Shown here piece by piece: positions 25,316 through 35,361 of a stretch of DNA of 64,000 nucleotides; position 1 is the first letter of the stretch; each line of letters opens with the position of its first letter. Source of the DNA: Asanoa ishikariensis (GTDB taxonomy: Bacteria > Actinomycetota > Actinomycetes > Mycobacteriales > Micromonosporaceae). The translations under genes were made by a program, and so were the position numbers. Location of the stretch: contig NZ_FNQB01000003.1 in assembly GCF_900107455.1 (NCBI RefSeq), positions 496,001 through 560,000 on the forward strand, written 5' to 3'. Under the pieces are notes generated by a model that ran no database searches, had not been told where the DNA came from, and saw nothing but the letters and a program-made list of their open reading frames with translations.

Positions 25316-26745
25316 TGCGCGACCTGTCGGGCCACCTCGCCGCCCAGCTCGCGGCCGACCGCGCCGCACCGGCCGCGGTCGGTGACGTGACGCTGACCTA
25401 CCAGGGCCTGGCCGACCGGGTCGACGCGCTCGCCGGCAGCCTCGAAGGCCACGTGACGGCCGGCGACGTGGTGGCGCTCGACATCCGCTCGCCCGTCCTG
25501 GGGCTCGTGGCGAGCCTGGCCACCGACCGGCTCGGCGCGGCGTACCTCCCGCTCGACACGGCCGCGCCGGCCGGCCGGCAGCGCTGGGTGGTCGAGAACG
25601 CGGCCGCGCGGGTGGTGGTCCACCAGACCGGGCCACTCGCGCTGGAGCCGCGGCCGGTGACCGCGACCCGACCCGCCTGGCCACTGACCGACCCGGGCTA
25701 CGTCATCTACACCTCCGGCACCACCGGGCGCCCCAAGGGCGTACACGTGCCGAAGCGGTCGCTCGTCGAACGCCTCGACGGCCTGCTCCAGCTGCCAGGC
25801 CTGCGCCGTGGCGGCTCCATCCTCGCGATGAGCCCGCTGTCGTTCGACATGTCGGTGGTCGAGCTCCACCTGCCACTGGCCGCCGGCGGGACGATGGTCA
25901 CCGTCGACCCGGCCGCGCGCCGCGACGTCGACGTGTTCGACCGCGCCGTGCGGGAGCACCGACCCGACGTGGTCCAGGCGACGCCGTCGTTCTTCCGCTT
26001 GATGATCGCCTCCGGGTGGCGGGGCAACCCCGACGTGGCGCTCTGGTGCGGCGGCGAGGCCCTCACCGACGAGTTGGCGAACGCGCTGCACGAGCGCTGC
26101 GGCACGCTCTGGAACATGTACGGGCCGACCGAGGCGACCGTGTGGGCCTCCGCCTGCCGGCTGGCGCCCGGTCAGCCGATCTCGCTCGGCACCGACCTGC
26201 CCGGCACCGCTGTCGAGCTGGTCGACCAGCGGGGCCGCGTGCTCACCGCCGCCGGCGCCGAGGGCGAGATCCGGATCAGCGGCGCCGGCATCGCCGACGG
26301 CTACCTCGACGCCACACCGACCGAGACGGCGCGGTTCGCACATACGGCGACGTCCCGGACCTACCTGACCGGCGACCGGGCGCGCCGCGCCGACGACGGC
26401 TCACTGACGTTCGTGGGCCGGCTCGACAACCAGGTGAAGGTGCGCGGGCACCGGGTCGAGCTCGGCGAGGTCGAGTCCACACTGGAGTCCCACCCGGCCG
26501 TCACCGAGGCCGTCGTCGTGCTGGTCGACCAGGGCGATCCCGACACCACCCACCTGTCGGCCGCGGTGGTGACCCGCGGCGGCGTCCGGGTGCGGGACCT
26601 GCGCGCCTGGTTGGCGGAGCGACTGCCGGCCCCGATGCTCCCGTCGACGTTCCAGGTCGCGACCGCGCTGCCGCGGACCAGTGCCGGGAAGCTCGACCGC
26701 GTGATGATCAGCAAGCGGCTGTCCGCCGGTGAGCGGCTCTCCTGA
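25315..26745 (+). CDS. Free-standing NRPS adenylation domain
   Basis: A 476-residue A domain with no carrier domain. A3 (VIYTSGTTGRPKG), A5 ([10 protein letters not shown]), A7 (TYLTGDRARR), A8 (QVKVRGHRVELGEVE) and A10 (SAGKLDR) are all present, so it should be active. A hand alignment to the GrsA pocket gives about D-M-V-Q-W-G-M-V-W-K, which I cannot assign. The ATG overlaps the NRPS stop as TGATG, so it is translated with that synthetase. Its natural role would be to load the synthetase's N-terminal PCP, which has no A domain of its own. Confidence 0.9.
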   Translation: MRDLSGHLAAQLAADRAAPAAVGDVTLTYQGLADRVDALAGSLEGHVTAGDVVALDIRSPVLGLVASLATDRLGAAYLPLDTAAPAGRQRWVVENAAARVVVHQTGPLALEPRPVTATRPAWPLTDPGYVIYTSGTTGRPKGVHVPKRSLVERLDGLLQLPGLRRGGSILAMSPLSFDMSVVELHLPLAAGGTMVTVDPAARRDVDVFDRAVREHRPDVVQATPSFFRLMIASGWRGNPDVALWCGGEALTDELANALHERCGTLWNMYGPTEATVWASACRLAPGQPISLGTDLPGTAVELVDQRGRVLTAAGAEGEIRISGAGIADGYLDATPTETARFAHTATSRTYLTGDRARRADDGSLTFVGRLDNQVKVRGHRVELGEVESTLESHPAVTEAVVVLVDQGDPDTTHLSAAVVTRGGVRVRDLRAWLAERLPAPMLPSTFQVATALPRTSAGKLDRVMISKRLSAGERLS

Positions 26746-26767
26746 CAGACCCGACGAAAGGACCGCC

Positions 26768-29700
26768 GTGGCCACCGGCAACCCCCTGACCGACAGCGTC
26801 CGGACCGTCGCGGAGCTGCTGCGCACGCGCGCGGCCGACCAGCCGGACCGGCTGGGATACACGTTCCTGGTCGACGGCGAGCACGAGGAACTGCCCCTGA
26901 CCTACGGCGAGGCGGACCGGCGGGCGCGGGTCGTCGCGCAGGCACTGCGGGAGGCCGGCGCCCGGCCGGGCATGCGCGCGTTGCTGGTGCTGCCGCCGGG
27001 ACTCGACTACGTCACCACGCTCTTCGGGTGCCTCTACGCGGGTGTGGTGGCGGTGCCCGTCTATCCACCGGACCCGTTCCAGCTCGCGCGGTCGCTGCCG
27101 CGGCTGTTGGCCATCGTCGAGGACGCCGAACCCACGGTCGCGCTGACCACCGCGCCGTTGCTCGGCTTCCTCGACGAGGTCGGCCGCCTCGCACCCGCGC
27201 TCGGCGCCCTGCGGTGGGTCGCCGTGGACGCCGTCGACGAGGCCACCTCGGACGAGCCGGTGACCGTGGCGCCGGAGGCGACCGCGTTGCTCCAGTACAC
27301 CTCGGGGTCCACGGCGGACCCGCGCGGCGTGCTGCTGTCGCATGCCAACCTGCTGCACAACTCGGCACACATCCAGCGGCTGTTCCACACCACCAGCGAC
27401 AGCCACGGGATGGTCTGGCTGCCGCCGTACCACGACATGGGTCTGATCGGTGGCCTGCTCCAGCCGCTCTACGGCGGGTTCCCGGTGACGCTGATGTCAC
27501 CGCTGCACTTCCTGGAGCAGCCCATGCGCTGGCTGCGGGCGATCGCGCGGCACGGCGCGACGGCCAGCGGCGGCCCCAACTTCGCGTACGACCTGTGCGC
27601 ACGCCGGTGCGGCCCGGACGAGGCCGCCCAGCTCGACCTGAGCTCCTGGCAGGTCGCCTTCAACGGTGCCGAGCCGATCCGGCCGGAGACGCTGGAGCGG
27701 TTCGCGGCGACGTTCGCGCCAGCGGGTTTCCGGGCGGAGGCGTTCCTGCCGTGCTACGGCCTGGCGGAGGCGACGCTGATCGTCTCGGGCCACGGCGGCA
27801 CCGGTGCCGGCCCGGCCGCGCTGCCCGTCGTGCCCGTCGACCGCGCCGCGCTCGAAGGCCACGTCGTGTCGCCGCCCACCGACGGCGCCGCCGTCACCCG
27901 GCTGACGAGCTGCGGTCCCAGCCACCCGGACCAGCGCCTCGCGATCGTCGATCCGGCGACGTCGACCGCCTGTGAGCCCGGTCGGGTGGGCGAGATCTGG
28001 GTGTCCGGCCGAAGCGTCGCCGCCGGATACTGGCGCCGGCCGGACGAGTCCGCCCGGGTCTTCGACGCGCGTCTCGCCGGCGACGCCGCCACCGCGTACC
28101 TGCGCACGGGCGACCTGGGCTTCCTCCATGATGGACAGCTCGTGGTCACCGGCCGGCTCAAGGACCTGGTCATCGTGCGCGGCCAGAACCACTACCCGCA
28201 GGACATCGAGCTCAGCGTCGAGCGGGCCGACCCGAGCCTGCGCCCCGGCTGCGGCGCGGCCTTCGTGGTCGCGGAGGACGAGGACCGGCTGGTCGTCACG
28301 TGCGAGGTGCGGCGCGGTGCGGTCGTCGTGGTCGCCGACGTGGCCACCCGGATCCGGCAGGCGGTCGCGTTGGAGCACGGCCTGGACGTGCACACGGTGG
28401 TCCTGGTCGAGGCCGGCGGCATGCCGAAGACGTCCAGCGGCAAGGTGCAGCGGCGACTGTGCCGCGCCCGCTACCTCGCCGGGGGCCTGCCCGAGATCGG
28501 TCGCGCCGAGCCGCCGGCCGCCCCCTCGAACGACGCCGCGCCGGTCGCCGCGGAGCAGGTGCGCGCCGCATCGGAGGAGACCCGGCGCGCGCTGCTGGAG
28601 CGCTACCTGGTGGCTCTGCTCGTCGAGATCACCGGCACCGCGCCCGCCGATCGGCTCGCGCCGCTGCTCGCGACCGGGCTCGACTCGCTGGCCGTCGTGC
28701 AGCTCAAGCACCGCGTCGAGAGCGAGCTTCAGGTCGACCTGTCGCTGCCCGCGCTGCTGGGCGGGGCCAGCCTGGCCGAGACCGTCGACCAGCTCGAAGA
28801 GCAGCTCGCGGCCGGTCCCGCGCCCCGACCGCCGGCTCCCGCGGCGGGATCGGCGGAGCCGATCGCGCCGATGGCGTACGGCCAGCGGTGGATGTGGTAC
28901 CTCCAGAGCCTCGAACCGGCCAGTCCGGCGTACACGATCGCGGTGGCCCTGCGGTTGCTCGATCCCGCGGACCCGGCCACCCTGCGGCGCGCGCTCGACG
29001 CGCTGGTGGCCCGCCATCCCGCGCTGCGCACGACGTTCCAGGTGAGCGACGGCGAGCCGGTGCAGGTCGTCGCGCCGACCGGCACGGCGGCCTACCGCGA
29101 GCACGCCGCGGCCCACCTCGACGACGCCACGTTGCGCGCCGTGCTGACCCGGGCCGCCCGCAGGCCGTTCGACCTGGCGACCGGGCCGCTGTTCCGCGCG
29201 GACCTCTACCGGCGCGGCACCGACGACGTCCTGCTGGTGTCGATGCACCACATCGTCACGGACTTCTGGTCGTTGACCGTCCTGGCCCGCGAGCTCGGCG
29301 AGCTGTACGCGGCGTACGCCGCCGGCCGGGAAACCTCCCTTGCCGAACCGGCGACGACGTACGCGGAGGCCGTGCAGTGGCAACAGTCCCTGTTGGACGA
29401 CCCCGTGGCCGGCGCGCGGCTCGCCTCCTATTGGGACGGTCAGGTCGGCGCGGGAATGCCCCGCCTGGCCCTGCCCGCGGTCGACGCGACCGGTGGTGAC
29501 GGCGTGCGGCAGTTCGCGCTGCCGGCCGCGCTCGCCGAGCGGCTGCGGGAGCGGGCCTCGGAGGCCAACGTCACGCTCCACATGACGCTGCTGGCGGCCT
29601 TCCAGGGCGTCCTGCACCGGTACACCGGCCAGGAGGACCTGGTGGTCGGCGCCGACGTGGCCGGTCGTGGCCAGCCCCGGTTCGCCGAGGTGGTCGGCTG

Positions 29701-30190
29701 CTTCACCAACCCGGTCATCGTTCGCAGCCGGTCGGTGGCCGGCGAGCCGTTCCGGGCCATGCTGACCCGCACCCGCGAGCGCGTCATCGGCGCGCTGGAG
29801 CACCAGGACTATCCGATGATGCTGCTCGCCTCCCGCGGGACGATTCCGCGTCGAGGGCCACTGTTCGACGTGCTGTTCACGTTCAACCGGTCACCGCGCC
29901 ACGGTGACGACCTGGCCGCCCTGGCCTACCTGGGCCGGCCCGGCGTCGTGCGCGCGCTCGGTGGGCTGCGGGTCGAGAGCTTTCCGCTGCCGCCGGCCCG
30001 GAGCGCGTTGAAGATCGAGCTGGTGATGGCGGAGGTCGACGGGGTGCCGCACGGCGTGCTGCGCTACCACGCCGACGCGCTCGACGACGCGGCCGCGCAG
30101 CGGTTGGTCGACGCGTTCGTCGGGCTGCTGGACTCGGTCGCGACCGACCCGGACCGGCCCTTGAGCGAGCCGGCGGTCAGCCCGGCCTGA
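26768..30190 (+). CDS. Lipo-initiation NRPS: FAAL-ACP-C
   Basis: A 1140-residue starter protein. Residues about 10-590 form a fatty acyl-AMP ligase: LLQYTSGSTADPRGV, WLPPYHDMGLIGGLLQPLYGGFP, ASGGPNFAYDLC and FNGAEPIRPET are typical FAAL signatures rather than amino acid A-domain ones. An ACP follows with Ser640 in GLDSL, then a C domain (HHIVTDF, His827-828). It would activate a free fatty acid as the adenylate, load the ACP, and acylate the first aminoacyl-PCP, so the product should be N-acylated. GTG 26768 has GAAAGGA upstream. It is the third gene of the synthetase operon, 22 nt after the free A domain. Confidence 0.92.
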   Translation: MATGNPLTDSVRTVAELLRTRAADQPDRLGYTFLVDGEHEELPLTYGEADRRARVVAQALREAGARPGMRALLVLPPGLDYVTTLFGCLYAGVVAVPVYPPDPFQLARSLPRLLAIVEDAEPTVALTTAPLLGFLDEVGRLAPALGALRWVAVDAVDEATSDEPVTVAPEATALLQYTSGSTADPRGVLLSHANLLHNSAHIQRLFHTTSDSHGMVWLPPYHDMGLIGGLLQPLYGGFPVTLMSPLHFLEQPMRWLRAIARHGATASGGPNFAYDLCARRCGPDEAAQLDLSSWQVAFNGAEPIRPETLERFAATFAPAGFRAEAFLPCYGLAEATLIVSGHGGTGAGPAALPVVPVDRAALEGHVVSPPTDGAAVTRLTSCGPSHPDQRLAIVDPATSTACEPGRVGEIWVSGRSVAAGYWRRPDESARVFDARLAGDAATAYLRTGDLGFLHDGQLVVTGRLKDLVIVRGQNHYPQDIELSVERADPSLRPGCGAAFVVAEDEDRLVVTCEVRRGAVVVVADVATRIRQAVALEHGLDVHTVVLVEAGGMPKTSSGKVQRRLCRARYLAGGLPEIGRAEPPAAPSNDAAPVAAEQVRAASEETRRALLERYLVALLVEITGTAPADRLAPLLATGLDSLAVVQLKHRVESELQVDLSLPALLGGASLAETVDQLEEQLAAGPAPRPPAPAAGSAEPIAPMAYGQRWMWYLQSLEPASPAYTIAVALRLLDPADPATLRRALDALVARHPALRTTFQVSDGEPVQVVAPTGTAAYREHAAAHLDDATLRAVLTRAARRPFDLATGPLFRADLYRRGTDDVLLVSMHHIVTDFWSLTVLARELGELYAAYAAGRETSLAEPATTYAEAVQWQQSLLDDPVAGARLASYWDGQVGAGMPRLALPAVDATGGDGVRQFALPAALAERLRERASEANVTLHMTLLAAFQGVLHRYTGQEDLVVGADVAGRGQPRFAEVVGCFTNPVIVRSRSVAGEPFRAMLTRTRERVIGALEHQDYPMMLLASRGTIPRRGPLFDVLFTFNRSPRHGDDLAALAYLGRPGVVRALGGLRVESFPLPPARSALKIELVMAEVDGVPHGVLRYHADALDDAAAQRLVDAFVGLLDSVATDPDRPLSEPAVSPA

Positions 30191-30944
30191 CCGCCGGGGC
30201 GAGAGCCGTGACGATCTGGCGGGCCAGCTCCACCGACCCCTCGGCCTCCAGCGCCCAGTGACCGGCGCCCAACTCGGCCGTCACGAGCGGCTCGCGGGTC
30301 TGTTCCTGCCACACGGACAGATCGGTCGTGTCGACGTTCTCGTCCTCGGCACCCCGGATCGCCAGGATCGGCACCGGCAGCGGCGGGGCCGGGCGGAAGA
30401 CGTAGCCGTCGTACAGCTCCCAGTCGGCGCGCAGCGGGCGTTCGATCATCTCGATGAAGTCCGGGTCGGCCATCAGGGACTCGTCGGTGCCGCCCATCGA
30501 CGCCGTCTGTGCGAGCAGCTCCCGGGTCGGCAACCGGCCCATGCCGGTGTCGAAGACCACCCGGGGCGGCAGGCAGCCGCAGACGACGAGCAGCCGGGGG
30601 TTCCGGCAGGGCGCGCGCACCAGGAGCTGCGCCACCTCGTACGCGACCAGCGCGCCGGAGCAGTGCCCGAGCAGGGCGTAGTCGCCCATGAAGGCCGCGT
30701 AGCCGTCGCGGCGGGCCATCGCGTCGAACTCCGCCAGCAGCGGCTCGATCCGGCGGTGCGGCGTCTCCCGCAGCCGCCGCCCGTGTCCCGGCAGCACCGC
30801 GGCGGACAGCGCGACACCGGACAGGCGCAGGTGCTCACGCAGGTCGTTGAAGACGGTGGAGGCGGCGCCGGCGTGCGGGAACGCGAACAGCTCGAGCCCG
30901 CCGGCGCCGCGGCGGTAAGGGAACCACTTCTCGACCGACGACAT
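30177..30944 (-). CDS. Thioesterase-fold protein with Cys nucleophile, putative aminoacyl transferase 1
   Basis: A 255-residue alpha/beta hydrolase of the type II thioesterase shape (LFAFPHAGAAST, VLPGHGRRLRE). The nucleophile elbow is GHCSG, with Cys95 (codon TGC) in place of Ser. The Asp (RGAEDENVD) and His (GAGHWAL) of the triad remain. Type II TEs use Ser for hydrolysis; the NRPS shuttles CmaE and SyrC use Cys to move aminoacyl groups between carriers. Given the modules lacking A domains, transfer is the better guess. It begins 6 nt after a TTGACT -10-like box, so it may be leaderless. Convergent overlap with the FAAL gene is 14 nt. Confidence 0.85.
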   Translation of the reverse strand: MSSVEKWFPYRRGAGGLELFAFPHAGAASTVFNDLREHLRLSGVALSAAVLPGHGRRLRETPHRRIEPLLAEFDAMARRDGYAAFMGDYALLGHCSGALVAYEVAQLLVRAPCRNPRLLVVCGCLPPRVVFDTGMGRLPTRELLAQTASMGGTDESLMADPDFIEMIERPLRADWELYDGYVFRPAPPLPVPILAIRGAEDENVDTTDLSVWQEQTREPLVTAELGAGHWALEAEGSVELARQIVTALAPAVRPG

Positions 30945-30950
30945 TCACCC

Positions 30951-30998
30951 AGTCAAGCGGACGCCCCCGGTCGCCTCCTGTCCTGTGTATCGGCGACA
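30951..30998 (-). promoter_or_regulatory. Cluster operator and -10 box of transferase 1
   Basis: Operator TGTC-N12-GACA at 30979-30998. A minus-strand TTGACT box (30951-30956) begins 26 bp after the right half-site and lies 6 nt before the ATG at 30944. The operator is base-for-base identical over 21 bp to the one at 63767-63787. Confidence 0.55.
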
Positions 30999-31005
30999 GC
31001 GCCCG

Positions 31006-31401
31006 TCAGCCGTCGTCGCGGCAGAGGCAGAACGGGTGGCCGGCGGGGTCGAACAGGACCCGCACGTTGTCCTGCGGCTGGTGGTCGGCGAGCTTGGCGC
31101 CCAGCCCGATCGCCTCGGCCGTCGCGTCCTCGAGGTCACCGACCTGGAAGTCGAGATGCATCATCGGGCGCTGCTCCCCCGCGACCGGTGGCCACACCGG
31201 CGGCTCGTAGCCGTCGGCCTGCTGGAAGACGAGGAAGCCCTTGCCACCGGGTGTGCCCATCACGGTCGTGCCCGGTTCCTCGTGGACGATCGGCCATTCG
31301 AGCAGTTGGTGGTAGAACCGGGCCAGGGCACCGGGATCGGGCGCTTCCAGCGCGGGTCCCCACCACATTTCAGGCATACGAGTGCGCATGACCGCCAGCA
31401 T
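31006..31401 (-). CDS. VOC-family (glyoxalase/bleomycin-resistance-like) protein
   Basis: A 131-residue protein with two beta-alpha-beta-beta-beta units. EAPDPGALARFYHQLLEWPIV opens the first and MMHLDFQVGDLEDATAEA the second, with a C-terminal FDPAGHPFCLCRDDG. Members bind metal for isomerisation or dioxygenation, or sequester drugs. It sits between transferase 1 and an A-PCP gene on the same strand, 30 nt from the latter, so it may be cotranscribed. A self-protection role is possible, but such proteins are common housekeeping genes. The start could also be the ATG at 31389. Confidence 0.8.
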   Translation of the reverse strand: MLAVMRTRMPEMWWGPALEAPDPGALARFYHQLLEWPIVHEEPGTTVMGTPGGKGFLVFQQADGYEPPVWPPVAGEQRPMMHLDFQVGDLEDATAEAIGLGAKLADHQPQDNVRVLFDPAGHPFCLCRDDG

Positions 31402-31431
31402 GCCATCGATGCCCGCCGTCCGCAGGGCCCG

Positions 31432-33189
31432 TCAGCCGGCCGGCCGGCTCTGGTCGATCACGCCGGCCAGATCCTCGACGACGCTGTTCTCGAACACGGC
31501 CTGCGGCGCCAGGCTGGCGCCCAGGTCGCGCTGGATGCGCATGCGGCTGCGGGCCGCCAGCAGCGAGTGCCCGCCGAGCCCGAAGAAGTCGTCGTGCACG
31601 CTGATGCCCTCGACCCGAAGCAGCTCCTCCCAGAGCTGCACCAGGTAGCGCTCGGTGTCGGTGCGCGGTGGGGCGAACTCGCGCCGCCGCTGCGACCGCT
31701 CAACCGCCAGGTCGCGCAGCCCCGTCCAGTCGCGCTTGCCGTGCGCGTCCAGCGGCATCGCCTCCAGGACGATGAACTCCGCCGGCACGTACGGTTCGGG
31801 AAGGCGCTCGGCCAGGAACGCCCGCAGCTTGGCCGGGGACAGCCCTTCGACCGCCGGGATCACGAAGGCCACCAGCCGCAGCTCGCCGGCCTCGCCCACC
31901 GCGGTCACGGCCACCTCGCCGACGTCCGGGTGCGCGTAGAGCGCGCCCTCCACCTCGGCCGGCTCGACCCGGTGGCCCGAGATCTTGACCTGGTTGTCCG
32001 CCCGGCCCAGGTATTCCAGGGCGCCGTCCGGGTCGGTGCGCACCTTGTCGCCGGTGGCGTACATCCGGCTGCCGTCCCCGGCGAACGGGTCGGCGACGAA
32101 CCGCACCGCCGTCTGCCCCGGCCGGTCGAGGTAGCCCCGGCCGACACCGGCGCCGGCCACGTAGAGCTCACCCGCCTGGCCGGCGGCCACCGGGCGGAGC
32201 CGTTCGTCGAGCACGTGGAGCCGGGTGTCGTGCAGGGCGGTGCCGATCGGCACCCGCGCGGAGTCGGCCGGCAGGTCGCGGATCACGTGGCCGGAACAGG
32301 CCACTGTGGCTTCGGTCGGGCCGTAGAGGTTGCGCAGATCGCCGTCGAAGCCGCCGGCCCGCAGTTCCCGGCACGTGTCGGCGAGCAGCACGTCGCCGCC
32401 GGAGCACAGCACGCGCAACGACGCGAACGCCTCGCGGTCGTGCCGGGCCAGGTGGTTGAGCGCGATCGCCGGCGCGAGCATGGCGGTGATGCGGCCGCGC
32501 CGGAGCTGGCGCATGAGGTCGGCACCGATGAGGTCCGCCATCGAGGGCATGACGACGAGCTGCGCGCCGCCCGCGATCGTCCGCAGCAGCTCGAACGTGA
32601 ACGTGTCGAACGACAGGCTCGACGCCTGCGCCATGCGGTCGCCCGGCCCGACGGCCGGGATCGCGGGGTTCAGCGCGAACGCGGCGAGCTGGCGGTGCTC
32701 GAGGACGACGCCCTTGGGCTCGCCCGTGGAGCCGGAGGTGAACAGCACGCTCGCCGCGCTCTCCGGCCGGGCCACGACCGGCGGCGGCACCGCCCCGGCG
32801 GGCGGGTCGAGGGCCACGGCGGCCACGTCCAGGTGGGCCAGCCGCTCCTCCCAGCCCGGCTCGGTGACGACCAGGCGCAGCCGTCCGGCCCGGATCATCT
32901 GGTCTCGCCGGCGCTTGGGATACCCGGTGTCGATCGGCACGAACGCGGCACCGGCCCGCAGCACGCCCAGGACGGTCACGATCGCGCCGGCGCCACGCCG
33001 CAGGAGCACGCCGACGCGGTCCTCGGGCCGGATCCCGCGGGCGATCAGCGCCGCCGCCGCGGCATCGACCCGCTGGCCCAACTCCGCGTAGGTCAGCACG
33101 GTCTGGTCGTCGGCCACGGCCGGCAGCTCCGGGTGGGTGCGGACCGCGCGGTCGAGCAGCTCCGGAACGGTGGCGGGAGATTCGGTCAC
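31432..33189 (-). CDS. A-PCP didomain (trans-loading), hydrophobic substrate likely
   Basis: A 585-residue protein: a complete A domain ([53 protein letters not shown] with the A10 Lys) followed by a PCP with GGHSL. No C domain, so it activates one amino acid and holds it on its own carrier, as in the NikP1/NovH type that presents amino acids to P450s. The hand-read pocket is about D-T-F-L-C-G-L-V-A-K, mostly hydrophobic; no confident assignment. GTG 33189 follows GGAAGGG. The Cys-type transferase gene directly precedes it (19-nt gap), a natural loading-and-transfer pair. Confidence 0.9.
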   Translation of the reverse strand: MTESPATVPELLDRAVRTHPELPAVADDQTVLTYAELGQRVDAAAAALIARGIRPEDRVGVLLRRGAGAIVTVLGVLRAGAAFVPIDTGYPKRRRDQMIRAGRLRLVVTEPGWEERLAHLDVAAVALDPPAGAVPPPVVARPESAASVLFTSGSTGEPKGVVLEHRQLAAFALNPAIPAVGPGDRMAQASSLSFDTFTFELLRTIAGGAQLVVMPSMADLIGADLMRQLRRGRITAMLAPAIALNHLARHDREAFASLRVLCSGGDVLLADTCRELRAGGFDGDLRNLYGPTEATVACSGHVIRDLPADSARVPIGTALHDTRLHVLDERLRPVAAGQAGELYVAGAGVGRGYLDRPGQTAVRFVADPFAGDGSRMYATGDKVRTDPDGALEYLGRADNQVKISGHRVEPAEVEGALYAHPDVGEVAVTAVGEAGELRLVAFVIPAVEGLSPAKLRAFLAERLPEPYVPAEFIVLEAMPLDAHGKRDWTGLRDLAVERSQRRREFAPPRTDTERYLVQLWEELLRVEGISVHDDFFGLGGHSLLAARSRMRIQRDLGASLAPQAVFENSVVEDLAGVIDQSRPAG

Positions 33190-33208
33190 AGGGCTGGCCC
33201 TTCCGCTG

Positions 33209-33940
33209 TCAGAACTCGAAGTCGTCCTCGATCACGTTCCGGATGCCCGCGGGTGCGGTCAGGAACGTGAGCGGCTCGCCGGGCAGGAGGTGTGCGCGCG
33301 TCCGGCCGTACTCCTCCCACTCCGCCAGGTCGTCCTTGTCGACGTCGACGTCGCCGTCCCAACCGATCACGCTGATCGGTGTGCGCACCGGCCGGATCGG
33401 CGGCAGGTAGCCGAGGCACATCGACACGTCGGCGCGCAGCACGCGGGTGGCGAGCGCGACGAGCTCGCCCGGCAGCTCGCCGTCACCGAGGTCGCGGGAC
33501 ACCCGCTGCAGCTCGGCCGCGATCCGGCGGTCGGACATCCACGGGTGGTAGAAGCCGTAGAAGCCGCGGTAGGGCACGAGCGACGCGGAGACGAACAGCC
33601 GTTGCGGCGGCGGTGCGCCGGCCTCCTCCACCCGGGCCACGAAGGCGTGCGCGAGCAGGGCGCCCATGCAGTGACCCAGCACCGCGTACGGGCGGTCGAG
33701 GTAGGGCCGCAGCGCCTCGACCGCGTCGCGGGCGAACGTGTCGAAGTCGGTGTAGTGCGGTTCGAGGATCCGGTTCTCGCGGCCGGGCAACTGCACGGCG
33801 TGCAGCTCGATCTCCCCGATCCGGGCCGGCCAGCGGCGCAGCGACGACGCGCCCGCGCCGCCGTACGGGAAGCAGAACAGCACCGGTTGGTCGCCCGGTG
33901 ACGGCTCGCGCAGCAGCCACTTCGTTGACGCTGGGATCAC
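33209..33940 (-). CDS. Thioesterase-fold protein with Cys nucleophile and no clear catalytic His, putative transferase 2
   Basis: A 243-residue alpha/beta hydrolase ([25 protein letters not shown]). The elbow is GHCMG with Cys91 (codon TGC). The Asp region GWDGDVDVD is present, but the usual GGHFF-type His segment reads LPGEPLTFL: Pro stands where His is expected. It may be a slow acyl carrier, use another base, or bind without turnover. It heads an operon with the A-PCP didomain and is divergent from a P450, which suggests load, hydroxylate and transfer as one unit. GTG 33940 follows GGGAGGG. Confidence 0.82.
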   Translation of the reverse strand: MIPASTKWLLREPSPGDQPVLFCFPYGGAGASSLRRWPARIGEIELHAVQLPGRENRILEPHYTDFDTFARDAVEALRPYLDRPYAVLGHCMGALLAHAFVARVEEAGAPPPQRLFVSASLVPYRGFYGFYHPWMSDRRIAAELQRVSRDLGDGELPGELVALATRVLRADVSMCLGYLPPIRPVRTPISVIGWDGDVDVDKDDLAEWEEYGRTRAHLLPGEPLTFLTAPAGIRNVIEDDFEF

Positions 33941-33976
33941 GCGCCCTCCCCCGGTCTCGACCGCCGCTTCGCCGTG

Positions 33977-34038
33977 ACCGTAGGCGGGCCGGGTTAGCCG
34001 GCGGTTACGCGCGCGGCCGGCATAACCACGGGCTAACC
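33977..34038. promoter_or_regulatory. Nested inverted repeats in divergent transferase 2 / P450 promoter
   Basis: GGTTAGCC (33992-33999) pairs with GGCTAACC (34031-34038), and inside them GGTTA (34003-34007) pairs with TAACC (34023-34027). CGGTTACGCG at 34002-34011 recurs at 38811-38820 before the radical SAM gene. In both places a TACGGT or TAGCGT box on the minus strand begins 25 bp downstream of TAACCG. The TGTC-N12-GACA operator is absent here. Confidence 0.45.
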
Positions 34039-34089
34039 GATGTGGGGCACAGTGGCGCCGTCCGCGCGCCGACGGCGAAGGGGTTTCCC

Positions 34090-35361
34090 GTGGCCCACCT
34101 GCCCATCCTCGAGCCCGACCAGGCGGCGACGCTGGACCTCACGTCCGCCGCGGTGCACGCCGAGTACGACCTCTCCGCGGTCTGGCGCCACCTCCGGACG
34201 ACCGCTCCGCTCCACCGGCACCGCTCGGTCGACGGCAGTCCCGAGTTCTGGGTGGTGACCCGCCACGCCGACGTCACGGCGGTGTTCCGCGACGGCCAGC
34301 GCTTCACCTCGACCTCCGGCAACGTGCTGGAGACGCTGCTGGTCGGCAGCGACTCGGCGTCCGGCAAGATGCTGGCGGTCACCGACGGCACGCGGCACAC
34401 CGAGGTGCGCCGGATCATCGCCGGTGCGCTCACCCCGGCGCTGCTGGACCGGCTGGCCGACCGGATCCGCGCCCAGGTCCGCGGGCTCGTCGCCGACGCG
34501 GTCGAGCGGGTCGAGGGCGACTTCGGCACGGACGTGGCCGCCGCGGTGCCGCTGGCCACCATCTGCGACATGCTGGCGGTGCCCGACGAGGACCGCGCCT
34601 ACATCCACCGCCTCGGCTCGTCGTCGGTCAGCTCGCACGAGCCCGCCCACGGCACGCTCGACGCCTGGACGTCCAAGAACGATCTCCTCGCCTACTTCAT
34701 CGACCTGGCCGAACGGCGCCGGGCCGACCCGGGTGACGACCTCGTCAGCGTGCTGGCCACCGCCCGGGTCAAGGGCCGGCCGCTAGGCACCGACGAGATC
34801 GTCTTCAACTGCTACAGCCTGATCCTGGGCGGCGACGAGACGACCCGACTGGCGATGACCGGTGGCGTGCTCGCGCTGGCGGAGAACCCCGACCAGTGGC
34901 GCGCGTTCCAGCGCGGCGACGTCGGCATCGACTCCGCGGTCGAGGAGGTGCTGCGCTGGACGACGCCGTCGCGGCACCTCGGCCGGCTCGCGGTCGAGCC
35001 CGTGGAGCTCGGCGGCGGGCGGATCGCGGCCGGCGACGTCGTGACCGCCTGGCTCGCCTCGGCCAACTTCGACGAGCGCGAGTTCGCCGCACCGGACGAG
35101 TTCCGGCTGGACCGCAGCCCGAACCGGCACCTCACGTTCGCGTACGGGCGGCACTTCTGCGTCGGCGCGCGGTTGGCCCGCATCCAACTGGAGGCCACGC
35201 TGACCGCCCTGCGGGACCTGGTCGGCGACATCGCGGTGACCGGTGCGCCGCAACGGGTCTACTCGAACTTCATCGGCGGCACGTTCACGCTGCCGGTGGC
35301 GCTCAGCGCGGCGCCTGCCGGTCAAGGTAGGCCGCGAACTGCCGCAGCACCGGGTGCTTGA
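34090..35361 (+). CDS. Cytochrome P450 (P450-1)
   Basis: A 423-residue soluble class I P450. The I helix has GGDETTR (acid and Thr both present), the K helix EEVLRW, and the haem loop [14 protein letters not shown] with the Cys ligand. Start GTG 34090 has GAAGGGG upstream. The ending [14 protein letters not shown] is shared with five other P450s here, so they form one paralogous group. Its 3' end overlaps by 59 nt the convergent gene for a glutamine-type A-PCP, which makes carrier-bound glutamine or the neighbouring didomain's amino acid plausible substrates. Beta-hydroxylation of an aminoacyl-PCP is the expected reaction by analogy with NikQ and NovI. Confidence 0.9.
   Translation: MAHLPILEPDQAATLDLTSAAVHAEYDLSAVWRHLRTTAPLHRHRSVDGSPEFWVVTRHADVTAVFRDGQRFTSTSGNVLETLLVGSDSASGKMLAVTDGTRHTEVRRIIAGALTPALLDRLADRIRAQVRGLVADAVERVEGDFGTDVAAAVPLATICDMLAVPDEDRAYIHRLGSSSVSSHEPAHGTLDAWTSKNDLLAYFIDLAERRRADPGDDLVSVLATARVKGRPLGTDEIVFNCYSLILGGDETTRLAMTGGVLALAENPDQWRAFQRGDVGIDSAVEEVLRWTTPSRHLGRLAVEPVELGGGRIAAGDVVTAWLASANFDEREFAAPDEFRLDRSPNRHLTFAYGRHFCVGARLARIQLEATLTALRDLVGDIAVTGAPQRVYSNFIGGTFTLPVALSAAPAGQGRPRTAAAPGA

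Noticed and set aside
27497-29803. Large minus-strand frames opposite the FAAL-ACP-C gene
   Set aside because: They are typical GC-rich antisense open frames with no recognisable domains or ribosome sites.
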